The notes below the pieces were generated by a model that saw nothing but the letters and a program-made list of their open reading frames with translations, was not told the DNA's origin and did not search any database. Position numbers and translations under genes: made by a program. From an uncultured Aquimarina sp. (GTDB lineage Bacteria > Bacteroidota > Bacteroidia > Flavobacteriales > Flavobacteriaceae), in the NCBI GenBank assembly GCA_947500845.1, contig CANMTP010000018.1, positions 23,010-87,009 of the forward strand: a DNA stretch of 64,000 nucleotides, in the 5' to 3' direction. Position 1 is the first letter of the stretch, and each line of letters begins with the position of its first letter. This document shows positions 34,987-42,471 of the stretch, piece after piece.

Positions 34987-35332
34987 TTAATTATATTGAT
35001 TTAGATTCTGGTCTACGCCAGAATGACAATTTAATTGACCAAGGCAAGCCTTGAAATTTTGTTAAGTAAAGATCGTTTCCCGCGAATAAATTTTGTGTTA
35101 AAGATAGCCTAATCTTCAAAAGTAATAACGAAAGATTTTAGATATAATTACACGCCTAATTTAGATTTGTGAATTCTTTATGAATACTAAAAACTGATCA
35201 ATGGATAGAAATTAAAATATTTAGTTCAAAAAATGGTTATCTAGAATACGTTGAAAACTATTTTTAACCCTCATTTTTTTTTACTAAAAACTTTTTACTT
35301 TTACCAAGTAGTATTAATCTGAAATATAAACC
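34987..35332. other. Divergent intergenic region with a dispersed-repeat hairpin
   Basis: The region separates the TPR gene from ftsE and contains the promoters of both. At 35005-35024 ATTCTGG-TCTACG-CCAGAAT is a perfect 7-bp inverted repeat, followed at 35040 by AAGGCAAGCCTT, itself a palindrome; a related GGGCAAGCCC lies at 40555. Both look like parts of dispersed repeats. No gene is seen. Confidence 0.5.
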
Positions 35333-36016
35333 ATGTCCAATACGGTATTAAGCCTAAAAGATGCTTCTATTTATCAACGCGAAAGCTTAATCCTCTCTGA
35401 CGTTAATGTTGAAGTGAATAAAGGGGATTTTGTGTATCTGATTGGTAAAACCGGAACCGGAAAAAGTAGTTTTATGAAAACTCTGTATGGTGATCTTCCA
35501 CTATTAAAAGGCGAAGGTAGTATAGTTGACTTTGACCTACCCTCGCTTCAGGAAAATCAAATCCCTTTTCTACGCAGGAAGCTGGGGATTGTATTCCAAG
35601 ACTTTAAATTACTTAACGACAGAACAGTAAAAGAAAATCTCTTGTTCGTACTTAAAGCTACCGGATGGACAGATGAAAAAGCAATGGACAGCAAGATAGA
35701 TGATGTTCTGGATAAAGTGGGTATGAAAACCAAAGACTTTAAATTTCCTTATCAATTGTCAGGAGGAGAACAACAGCGTATAGCAATTGCAAGAGCTCTT
35801 CTAAATGATCCCGAACTAATTTTGGCAGATGAACCTACAGGAAATCTTGACCCTCAAACATCTGTAGAAGTAATGGAAGTGCTACAGGATATTAACAAAA
35901 ACGGAAATACCATTTTGATGGCCACCCACGATTATGCGTTACTACTTAAATATCCCTCAAAAACTTTAAAATGTGACGGTAACAAAGTATTTGAAGTTGT
36001 ACAAAGAAAAGGATAA
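35333..36016 (+). CDS. ftsE: Cell-division ATP-binding protein FtsE
   Basis: A 227-residue ABC ATPase with Walker A GKTGTGKS (near 38-45), Q-loop in FQDF, signature [15 protein letters not shown], Walker [10 protein letters not shown] and the switch His in ATHD. FtsE with FtsX controls peptidoglycan hydrolases at the septum from the inner membrane. ftsX is not adjacent, which is usual in Flavobacteriaceae. The call FtsE rather than LolD rests on length, the FQDFKLL segment and comparison from memory. Confidence 0.85.
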   Translation: MSNTVLSLKDASIYQRESLILSDVNVEVNKGDFVYLIGKTGTGKSSFMKTLYGDLPLLKGEGSIVDFDLPSLQENQIPFLRRKLGIVFQDFKLLNDRTVKENLLFVLKATGWTDEKAMDSKIDDVLDKVGMKTKDFKFPYQLSGGEQQRIAIARALLNDPELILADEPTGNLDPQTSVEVMEVLQDINKNGNTILMATHDYALLLKYPSKTLKCDGNKVFEVVQRKG

Positions 36017-36186
36017 AAGAAAACATCTTCTATTTTCTTTAATGATGTACAAAAATACCATGTGTTTTACAGAAAAATAGTGTTAAAAACAAAAAACATA
36101 TGTAAATTTGTGTATTTCATCGATATTTAATTGTATTTTACCGATTATTTGTTGTTTTTTACAAGTCTTAGCACTACTTATCTTGT

Positions 36187-36194
36187 TATATTTG
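36187..36194 (+). promoter_or_regulatory. -7 box of the C-rich RNA
   Basis: TATATTTG matches TAnnTTTG. No TTG is found 17-23 bp upstream, where the sequence is T-rich (TTTTTTACA). The start site should be near 36200. Confidence 0.5.
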
Positions 36195-36198
36195 TCCT

Positions 36199-36338
36199 AT
36201 GAAATTAAGAAAGCATTACAATATTTACCCCAAAATCGAATGCCCCAAATAATTACCCCAAGATATTGAATTAGCCCCAATTCATACCCCAAAATATCGA
36301 CTATTAGTCCCGAGCCCCCTCTCGGGACTTTATTTTTC
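36199..36338 (+). ncRNA. Candidate C-rich small RNA with strong terminator
   Basis: After the -7 box the region carries six C-runs: 36228-36231, 36243-36246, 36256-36259, 36275-36278, 36287-36290 and 36315-36319, most in the context (T)ACCCCAA or GCCCCAA. The last lies in the loop of an 8-bp terminator stem (GTCCCGAG 36307-36314, CTCGGGAC 36321-36328) followed by TTTATTTTT. Single-stranded C-runs can pair with G-rich mRNA sites, as in other bacterial C-rich RNAs. A 17-codon ORF (MKLRKHYNIYPKIECPK, 36199-36252) overlaps the first two runs and could be a leader peptide. Confidence 0.55.
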
Positions 36339-36508
36339 CTTCAACCTTTCAAAAAATAAATTTCACTTCTCAATTTTTTTTTTAAACAACTGTAGTTGAA
36401 CCAACTTGCATAATTTTTACAGTCTTATAGGGCAAAGAATATAATATTTTTCTTTGGGATGGATAAATATTTAAAAAAATTAGGAGTGTGAAATTATTTT
36501 ACGGTAGT

Positions 36509-36571
36509 ATGACCTTAGACCTTAAAGCATTGAATAAAAATTTGAAACAATTGCCCGAAGCAAGTAGATAA
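36509..36571 (+). CDS. Very short ORF, doubtful
   Basis: A 20-codon ORF, MTLDLKALNKNLKQLPEASR, lies in the gap between the C-rich RNA and typA. It has protein-like composition but no clear promoter or ribosome site. It could be a fragment of a lost gene. Confidence 0.15.
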   Translation: MTLDLKALNKNLKQLPEASR

Positions 36572-36614
36572 GCTATGAGAAGATAATCTTACTTTGGTAT
36601 CAAAGAATTAAAAA

Positions 36615-36639
36615 AGCCCTGAGAAAAATACTCGGGGCT
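36615..36639. terminator. Terminator between the ftsE-side gap and typA
   Basis: AGCCCTGAG and CTCGGGGCT form a 9-bp stem. On the minus strand, 26 bp after the typA stop, it is followed by TTTTTT; on the plus strand the T-tail is weaker but the stem has a G:U where the minus strand has C-A. It probably acts in both directions. Confidence 0.7.
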
Positions 36640-36665
36640 TCTTATATTATTTTCTATAAGCTACA

Positions 36666-38465
36666 TTACACAATCTTATTTCTCTTTCGCTCAACTTCGG
36701 TAAGAAATATCTTTCTTAGTCTAAGATGATTAGGAGTTACCTCTACATACTCATCTTTTTGGATATATTCCAAGGCTTCTTCCAAAGAAAACTTGATTGC
36801 AGGAACAATTTTAGCTTTGTCATCTGCTCCGGAAGAACGTACATTCGATAGTTTTTTGGTTTTAGTCACATTAACCGTCATATCATCGCCACGTGAATTC
36901 TCACCAATTACCTGACCTTCATAAATATCTTCTCCCGGATCGATAAAGAACTTACCTCTATCCTGAAGCTTATCTATAGAATAAGGAATTGCTGTACCTT
37001 TTTCCATAGACACCAAAGAACCATTAATACGTCCTGGAATATCACCTTTTAGTGGCTGATATTCCTTAAAGCGGTGCGCCATAATAGCCTCACCCGCTGT
37101 AGCCGTAAGTAATTGATTACGTAAACCAATAATTCCTCTAGACGGAATCATAAACTCACATATCATGCGATCCCCTTTGGCTTCCATACTTAACATCTCA
37201 CCTTTACGCAGAGTTACCATTTCAACTGCTTTTCCTGAAACATGCTCAGGAAGATCAATTGTTAATTCCTCTATCGGTTCGCATTTTACACCGTCGATCT
37301 CTTTGATAATTACCTGTGGTTGTCCGATTTGTAATTCATATCCTTCTCTTCTCATGGTTTCAATCAATACAGATAAATGCAAAACACCTCTACCATAAAC
37401 CATAAATTTATCTGCACTATCGGTTTCTTCAACTCTAAGAGCAAGGTTTTTCTCAAGTTCTTTTTCTAATCTTTCTTTGATATGTCGTGAGGTAACAAAC
37501 TTACCATCTTTACCGAAGAACGGTGAATCATTGATCGTGAAAAGCATGCTCATTGTAGGCTCATCGATCGCAATAGTTTGTAACCCTTCAGGATTTTCAA
37601 GATCTGCAACCGTATCGCCTATCTCAAAGCCTTCCAAACCAACAAGAGCACAAATATCTCCTGCAGCTACTTTCTCTACTTTCATTCTTCCAAGACCTTC
37701 AAAGGTATGAAGTTCTTTAATTTTTGATTTCTTTATTGTACCATCACGTTTTACCAAAGAAACTTGCATACCCTCAGACAAGGTACCTCTTTGTAAACGA
37801 CCTATGGCAATACGACCAGTAAATGATGAAAAATCAAGAGAAGTAATCAACATTTGTGGTGTACCTTCTTCAATTTTAGGAGATGGAATATGTTCAATTA
37901 CCATATCTAACAATGGCTCTATAGTATCAGTCTCGTTTTTCCAGTCATCACTCATCCAATTGTTCTTTGCAGAACCGTAAACCGTTGGAAAATCTAACTG
38001 CCACTCTTCTGCTCCTAACTCAAACATCAAATCAAACACCTTTTCATGAACCTCATCTGGTGTACAATTTTCTTTGTCTACTTTGTTAATAACCACGCAA
38101 GGTTTTAAACCAAGGTCGATCGCTTTTTGTAATACAAAACGTGTTTGAGGCATTGGTCCTTCAAAAGCATCGACCAAAAGTAATACACCATCAGCCATAT
38201 TCAATACACGCTCTACCTCTCCTCCAAAATCGGCGTGACCAGGAGTATCAATAATATTGATTTTGGTTCCTTTGTAGGTTACAGAAACGTTCTTTGATGT
38301 GATTGTTATCCCTCTTTCACGCTCAAGATCATTATTATCCAAGATTAAATCTCCTGTATTTTCATTTTCACGAAATAATTGACAATGGTACATAATCTTG
38401 TCAACCAAGGTTGTTTTACCATGGTCAACGTGAGCAATTATTGCGATATTTTTTATAGCTGTCAT
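36666..38465 (-). CDS. typA: Translational GTPase TypA/BipA
   Basis: A 599-residue ribosome-associated GTPase for stress and cold growth and 50S assembly. G1 is [13 protein letters not shown] (residues 11-23), followed by RGITI (switch I), DTPGHADFGGE (G3) and NKVD (G4). Domains II, III and V follow, and the BipA-specific C-terminal domain (LSNVRSSGADDK) is complete. The length is normal. It has a bidirectional terminator downstream. Confidence 0.97.
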   Translation of the reverse strand: MTAIKNIAIIAHVDHGKTTLVDKIMYHCQLFRENENTGDLILDNNDLERERGITITSKNVSVTYKGTKINIIDTPGHADFGGEVERVLNMADGVLLLVDAFEGPMPQTRFVLQKAIDLGLKPCVVINKVDKENCTPDEVHEKVFDLMFELGAEEWQLDFPTVYGSAKNNWMSDDWKNETDTIEPLLDMVIEHIPSPKIEEGTPQMLITSLDFSSFTGRIAIGRLQRGTLSEGMQVSLVKRDGTIKKSKIKELHTFEGLGRMKVEKVAAGDICALVGLEGFEIGDTVADLENPEGLQTIAIDEPTMSMLFTINDSPFFGKDGKFVTSRHIKERLEKELEKNLALRVEETDSADKFMVYGRGVLHLSVLIETMRREGYELQIGQPQVIIKEIDGVKCEPIEELTIDLPEHVSGKAVEMVTLRKGEMLSMEAKGDRMICEFMIPSRGIIGLRNQLLTATAGEAIMAHRFKEYQPLKGDIPGRINGSLVSMEKGTAIPYSIDKLQDRGKFFIDPGEDIYEGQVIGENSRGDDMTVNVTKTKKLSNVRSSGADDKAKIVPAIKFSLEEALEYIQKDEYVEVTPNHLRLRKIFLTEVERKRNKIV

Positions 38466-38561
38466 AAACGCCTCATTTTTAAGGGTGCAAAGGTACGAGT
38501 TATTTTGTCAGGTTGTACACGAAAACTCAATTAATAAAAACGCTTTTAAAATCAATTTCAT

Positions 38562-38597
38562 TAAGGCTACTATTAAGACTACTATTAAGACTACTTT
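38562..38597. repeat. Three 12-bp direct repeats upstream of kdsA
   Basis: TAAGGCTACTAT, TAAGACTACTAT and TAAGACTACTTT follow each other without gap between typA and kdsA. They end 36 bp before the kdsA -7 box, so they could be regulator sites or a slippage product. Confidence 0.7.
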
Positions 38598-38632
38598 TAG
38601 CAATAATTCTTTACTCAAAATATGAAAAGACC

Positions 38633-38640
38633 TATCTTTG
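38633..38640 (+). promoter_or_regulatory. kdsA -7 box
   Basis: TATCTTTG lies 18 bp before the kdsA ATG. The upstream -33 region is only T-rich (TTCTTTAC). The leader would be very short. Confidence 0.55.
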
Positions 38641-38658
38641 CTTTTTTAAAAAAAATAT

Positions 38659-39477
38659 ATGGATCTTTCTAATATCAAAAACCTAAAAAACCTCGAAGCA
38701 AATAACTTTTTTCTTCTTGCGGGACCCTGTGCAATAGAAGGAGAAGAAATGGCACTTCGAATTGCAGAAAAAATAGTTGATATCACTTCTAAGTTAAAAA
38801 TTCCATATGTTTTTAAAGGATCCTTTAAAAAAGCCAACCGTAGCCGTATTGATAGTTTTACCGGTATCGGAAATGAAAAGGCCTTAAAAATTTTACGTAA
38901 AGTTGCAGAAACTTTTGAGATCCCAACAGTAACTGATATTCATGAAAATGAGGATGCAGCTCTTGCCGCAGAATATGTGGATATCCTACAAATACCCGCT
39001 TTTCTTGTTCGACAGACAGACCTAGTCGTTGCTGCTGCAAAAACAGGAAAGACAGTAAATCTTAAAAAGGGGCAATTTATGAGTCCTGAAGCTATGCAAC
39101 ATGCGGTTAGAAAGGTAAAGGATAGCGGTAATGACAATGCGATGATCACTGATCGCGGAACCATGTTTGGTTATCAGGATATGATTGTTGATTTTAGAGG
39201 AATCCCGACCATGAAACAATATGGAACCACAGTTCTGGATGTCACGCATTCTTTACAACAACCCAATCAGTCTAGCGGAGTCACAGGTGGACGACCTGAT
39301 ATGATCGAGACTATTGCTCGTGCAGGAATCGTAACTGGGGTAGACGGCTTGTTTATGGAAACACATTTTGATCCGGCTAATGCCAAAAGTGATGGAGCAA
39401 ATATGCTTCACCTGGATCATTTAGAGAAGCTGTTAAGTAACCTGGTTGCTATCAGACAAACAGTTAATCAGTTATAA
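38659..39477 (+). CDS. kdsA: 3-deoxy-8-phosphooctulonate synthase
   Basis: The 272-residue enzyme condenses phosphoenolpyruvate with arabinose 5-phosphate to KDO 8-phosphate for lipopolysaccharide core synthesis in the cytoplasm. Family motifs are LAGPCAIEGEEMA, FKGSFKKANRSR, DIHE, QIPAFLVRQTDL, KKGQFMSP and DVTHSLQQP. Length is normal. Its last 14 bp overlap the 3' end of the convergent DUF1801 gene. Confidence 0.96.
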   Translation: MDLSNIKNLKNLEANNFFLLAGPCAIEGEEMALRIAEKIVDITSKLKIPYVFKGSFKKANRSRIDSFTGIGNEKALKILRKVAETFEIPTVTDIHENEDAALAAEYVDILQIPAFLVRQTDLVVAAAKTGKTVNLKKGQFMSPEAMQHAVRKVKDSGNDNAMITDRGTMFGYQDMIVDFRGIPTMKQYGTTVLDVTHSLQQPNQSSGVTGGRPDMIETIARAGIVTGVDGLFMETHFDPANAKSDGANMLHLDHLEKLLSNLVAIRQTVNQL

Positions 39478-39826
39478 ACTTTTCCTTTCTGAAATTGTAA
39501 GCCTGCTCAAGCACCTCAATAAGTACTTGATCATCTATCTCCTCAATTGTTCTATAACGAAGAGACTTTACGTACTTCCTTTTATCAGACTCCAATTTAT
39601 CAAGATGTTTGGTAAAATACTGCGCTCCCCAAAACCCTACATCGACATATCCTTTGGTTACATTGAGATAACATACCGGATGCTGACCCTCATAATAAAA
39701 TGGAACTCTCCACTTAAATAATAATTCTACATCCGGTAATGTAGTTTCAACAATCACTTGTAGATGGAGCAGTATAGATTTGAAAGGTTCCTGTTGTTCT
39801 AAAATGTATTCTTCGGCTGGGTTCAT
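39464..39826 (-). CDS. DUF1801 family protein
   Basis: A 120-residue protein with the DUF1801 (YdhG-like) fold: the conserved centre ELLFKWRVPFYYEGQHPVCYLNVTKGYVDVGFW. Some members help iron-sulfur proteins in other bacteria, but that role cannot be transferred here. It is convergent with kdsA and overlaps its 3' end by 14 bp. Confidence 0.85.
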   Translation of the reverse strand: MNPAEEYILEQQEPFKSILLHLQVIVETTLPDVELLFKWRVPFYYEGQHPVCYLNVTKGYVDVGFWGAQYFTKHLDKLESDKRKYVKSLRYRTIEEIDDQVLIEVLEQAYNFRKEKFITD

Positions 39827-39895
39827 CTTTCAAAAATAAAACTTTGTGATTATTAATTACAAAAAAAACATTTGCACAATTCAATATTTTAATTT

Positions 39896-39914
39896 TACTT
39901 TGTATTTCAAAGTA
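39896..39914. promoter_or_regulatory. Palindromic operator, copy 1
   Basis: TACTTTG (39896-39902), TATTT, CAAAGTA (39908-39914) is a perfect 7-bp inverted repeat 8 bp before the start of the 201-residue membrane protein gene. The downstream part ATTTCAAAGTACTTTTAA is repeated identically before the Coq4-like gene. The left arm resembles a shortened -7 box, so binding would block transcription or initiation. Confidence 0.7.
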
Positions 39915-39922
39915 CTTTTAAT

Positions 39923-40528
39923 ATGAGCACAGAAGAATACTTAAAAGATATTACAGAGATAAAAGATATGATGAATAAGTCATCACGCTTTTTCTCGCTA
40001 AGTGGTTTATCGGGAATTATGGCCGGTATCTATGCCCTAATTGGCGCGGCCATTGCATATTACCTGGTTAGCATTAGTGGCCGCGATTATTTGATTCTAG
40101 ATGGTCGAATATTTAATTACATCTTATTAGATCTTGTTGCAGTCGCTCTTTTGAGTATCATAACCGCGATTATCCTAAGTACCAGAAAAGCAAAAAAGAA
40201 TAATGAAACTTTATGGAACGGTACCTCCAAGCGTTTGCTTATCGCTTTCCTGATTCCATTGATTACAGGCGGGATATATATCACCATAAAGATATTTAGC
40301 AGTCATTATGGCCTCACAGGTTCATTAATGCTTATTTTCTATGGATTAGCCCTGGTAAATGCCTCAAAATATACGATTGGTAATGTAAAATATTTGGGAT
40401 ACGTAGAAATTGTATTAGGTTTGATCTGTGCTGTGTATCCAGGTTATGGTTTTTGGTTTTGGGTACTAGGTTTTGGTGTCATGCATATTCTTTACGGAAG
40501 TTTAATTTACCTTAAGCACGATCGCTAA
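39923..40528 (+). CDS. Multi-pass membrane protein
   Basis: A 201-residue protein with about six membrane helices (residues about 28-50, 65-85, 98-118, 128-142, 150-165, 168-190) and a short soluble start MSTEEYLKDITEIKDMM. No family was recognised. It precedes the winged-helix regulator gene, and its promoter carries the palindrome also found before the Coq4-like gene, so it probably belongs to the same regulon. Confidence 0.75.
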   Translation: MSTEEYLKDITEIKDMMNKSSRFFSLSGLSGIMAGIYALIGAAIAYYLVSISGRDYLILDGRIFNYILLDLVAVALLSIITAIILSTRKAKKNNETLWNGTSKRLLIAFLIPLITGGIYITIKIFSSHYGLTGSLMLIFYGLALVNASKYTIGNVKYLGYVEIVLGLICAVYPGYGFWFWVLGFGVMHILYGSLIYLKHDR

Positions 40529-40682
40529 AGATAAGATTCGAGTAAACTACCTAGGGCAAGCCCATGAGGCATCGGTTAAAAATTAATTTCGATTTCGTGA
40601 CATGCCAAGGAGCATTTAAATCACGATTATTGAGTAAAATTCTAAGAATATTAAAAAGATTTCTGTACATGCGGAAACGAGA

Positions 40683-40976
40683 ATGAAAAACATTATACAC
40701 AACATAAACAAAGCTTTTGATCATCGAATTCGATTGGGAATTATGTCAATATTGGTCGTGAATGAATCTGCCGATTTTAAGATGCTAAAGGAATTATTGG
40801 GGGTTACCGATGGCAACTTGGCTAGTCATACCAAAGCATTAGAAAAAGAGGAATATATTCTGGTCGAGAAATCTTTTATTGGCAGAAAACCAAACACTAA
40901 ATACAGCGTCACCAAAAAAGGTCGCGAAGCATTCAAAAAGCATGTTGAAGCTATTGAAAAGCTATTAAAACAATAA
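40683..40976 (+). CDS. Winged-helix transcriptional regulator
   Basis: A 97-residue protein of the short MarR/ArsR-like winged-helix type. The recognition region is ELLGVTDGNLASHTKALEKEEYILVEKSFIGRKPNTKYSVTKKGREAF, with a wing GRKPNTKY. It contains no ligand domain. It is 154 bp after the membrane-protein gene and 53 bp before the Coq4-like gene, and is the obvious candidate to bind the two palindromes nearby. Confidence 0.87.
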   Translation: MKNIIHNINKAFDHRIRLGIMSILVVNESADFKMLKELLGVTDGNLASHTKALEKEEYILVEKSFIGRKPNTKYSVTKKGREAFKKHVEAIEKLLKQ

Positions 40977-40995
40977 CTATATTTTTTTATCTATT

Positions 40996-41014
40996 AACTT
41001 TGAATTTCAAAGTA
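40996..41014. promoter_or_regulatory. Palindromic operator, copy 2, overlapping a -7 box
   Basis: AACTTTG (40996-41002), AATTT, CAAAGTA (41008-41014) has six paired positions per arm. TAACTTTG (40995-41002) is a perfect TAnnTTTG box, so a bound repressor would cover the promoter of the downstream membrane operon. The sequence ATTTCAAAGTACTTTTAA is identical to copy 1. Confidence 0.7.
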
Positions 41015-41029
41015 CTTTTAAAATATAAT

Positions 41030-41497
41030 ATGAGAGCATTTATTTTAGAAACCATATACGAATGGAGTAAGCAACCTTACCAAAAATGGATTAAAAAGAA
41101 CCCCGCATGGGGTTTACCTATCGAGAAGTTAATCGCTTATCCATATGAAAGCTTAGGGTTTCATCTAGGTTGCTTTTTGTTGAAGTATGATTTTACTCCT
41201 CAACCCAAACTAGAAGATCATGATGTTTTTCATGTATTAACCAATATAGGTATATCAGTCCCTGAAGAAATAGCTATGCAATATTACCTCTTAGGAAATG
41301 GAAAGCGAAGTATGTATTTACTCTCTGTTATTGCATTAGGCTCCCTTTTCTATCCTGATAAGATTAATTTTTTCGCTAAAGCATATAAAAAGGGTAAAAC
41401 TGCCCACCCATTTTACCAACTAGAGTACAAAAAACTTTTACATCAACCTATTCAAAAAATTCAAAGTACATTTTTAATTACATCACTATGCAAATAA
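41030..41497 (+). CDS. Coq4-like protein
   Basis: A 155-residue protein starting MRAFILETIYEWSK; the longer frame begins with a TTG inside the -7 box and is rejected. The stretch LEDHDVFHVLTNIGISVPEEIAMQYYLLGNG fits the HDxxH motif region of COQ4 (ubiquinone biosynthesis) proteins. It is shorter than eukaryotic COQ4, and the host presumably uses menaquinone, so a different role is likely. It is the first gene of the operon reaching to creD, with a 10-bp overlap to the next gene. Confidence 0.65.
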   Translation: MRAFILETIYEWSKQPYQKWIKKNPAWGLPIEKLIAYPYESLGFHLGCFLLKYDFTPQPKLEDHDVFHVLTNIGISVPEEIAMQYYLLGNGKRSMYLLSVIALGSLFYPDKINFFAKAYKKGKTAHPFYQLEYKKLLHQPIQKIQSTFLITSLCK

Positions 41498-41787
41498 CAC
41501 AAAGTACAAATAAAAAAGCACTCCAAGTAGCCACTATAACCTTTCTACTGGGGACTATCATTTTAACACTTTATCTCATTTCAGAATCTGCATCTTTTCT
41601 CATTGCAGGAGTATTTTATGTTTGCGTAGCATTGGTTCTTAACACTATGGTATTTATTGAACTTCTGGCTAACACAATAATAAACTATCAATATTATAAA
41701 GAAAACTTAATTACTACTTTATGTTTTCTCTTAAACGTTCCGGTAGCTATTGGATACTTCTTTCTGGTAATGCATTGCCAATTTTAA
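41488..41787 (+). CDS. Small membrane protein
   Basis: A 99-residue protein with three hydrophobic helices (VATITFLLGTIILTLYLI, FLIAGVFYVCVALVLNTMVFIELL, LCFLLNVPVAIGYFFLVM). No family recognised. It overlaps the Coq4-like gene by 10 bp and is 11 bp from the next one, so it is translated within the operon. Confidence 0.7.
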   Translation: MQITQSTNKKALQVATITFLLGTIILTLYLISESASFLIAGVFYVCVALVLNTMVFIELLANTIINYQYYKENLITTLCFLLNVPVAIGYFFLVMHCQF

Positions 41788-41798
41788 CACCTCTTGCT

Positions 41799-42446
41799 AT
41801 GACAAACACAGTTTACACGCATATATCCTTTATTAAAAGCTTTACCATTTCTGTAGGTTTTACATTGCTATTATTGATCATAAGGATCATAAAAACAGAT
41901 TCCTTTTTTTATTTGTTTTTGGTTTGGAATCTATTTTTGGCATGTATCCCTTATGTAATCACAATTTTGCTAGCTCATTTCAATAGTAAACGATTGTTGT
42001 TCTGGTTTGGTTTCTTTGTCTGGCTGGTTTTTTTACCTAACGCACCTTATATTTTAACCGATATACAGCATATTCGGCTAAGCACACTACAATCAGTATG
42101 GTTTGACGTTTTACTTATCCTTTCTTTTGCCTTCAACGGAATGGTCATAGGATTTGCATCACTACAAATCATGCAAAAATTACTTAGAGAGCGATTATCT
42201 AAACAGACCACCAACATGATAACCTATATAATTCTACTTCTCTGTGGATTCGGTATTTACTTAGGTAGAGTTTTACGCTGGAACAGTTGGGATATTATTC
42301 AAAATCCTACAGGAATTCTGTCAGACATACTCAAAAGAATTCTTTTTCCAATTCAACATATCAATACATGGACGTTTACTGTTGGTTTTGGTGGTTTTTT
42401 AATCATCACCTATCAATTAATTCAGTTTTACCGGGAAAAAAAATAA
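41799..42446 (+). CDS. DUF1361 membrane protein
   Basis: A 215-residue inner-membrane protein with about six helices and the DUF1361 marker FLPNAPYILTDIQHIR plus LGRVLRWNSWDI. I start it at MTNTVYTHISF; the longer frame (41721) would overlap the preceding gene by 67 bp with no conserved residues. Function of the family is unknown. The gene ends 25 bp before creD. Confidence 0.83.
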   Translation: MTNTVYTHISFIKSFTISVGFTLLLLIIRIIKTDSFFYLFLVWNLFLACIPYVITILLAHFNSKRLLFWFGFFVWLVFLPNAPYILTDIQHIRLSTLQSVWFDVLLILSFAFNGMVIGFASLQIMQKLLRERLSKQTTNMITYIILLLCGFGIYLGRVLRWNSWDIIQNPTGILSDILKRILFPIQHINTWTFTVGFGGFLIITYQLIQFYREKK

Positions 42447-42471
42447 TACAAACACTATAAATTTATTACTT

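Noticed and set aside
41000..41029. TTG start for the Coq4-like protein
   Set aside because: The TTG is part of the TAACTTTG -7 box and of the operator; ATG at 41030 is downstream of the start site.
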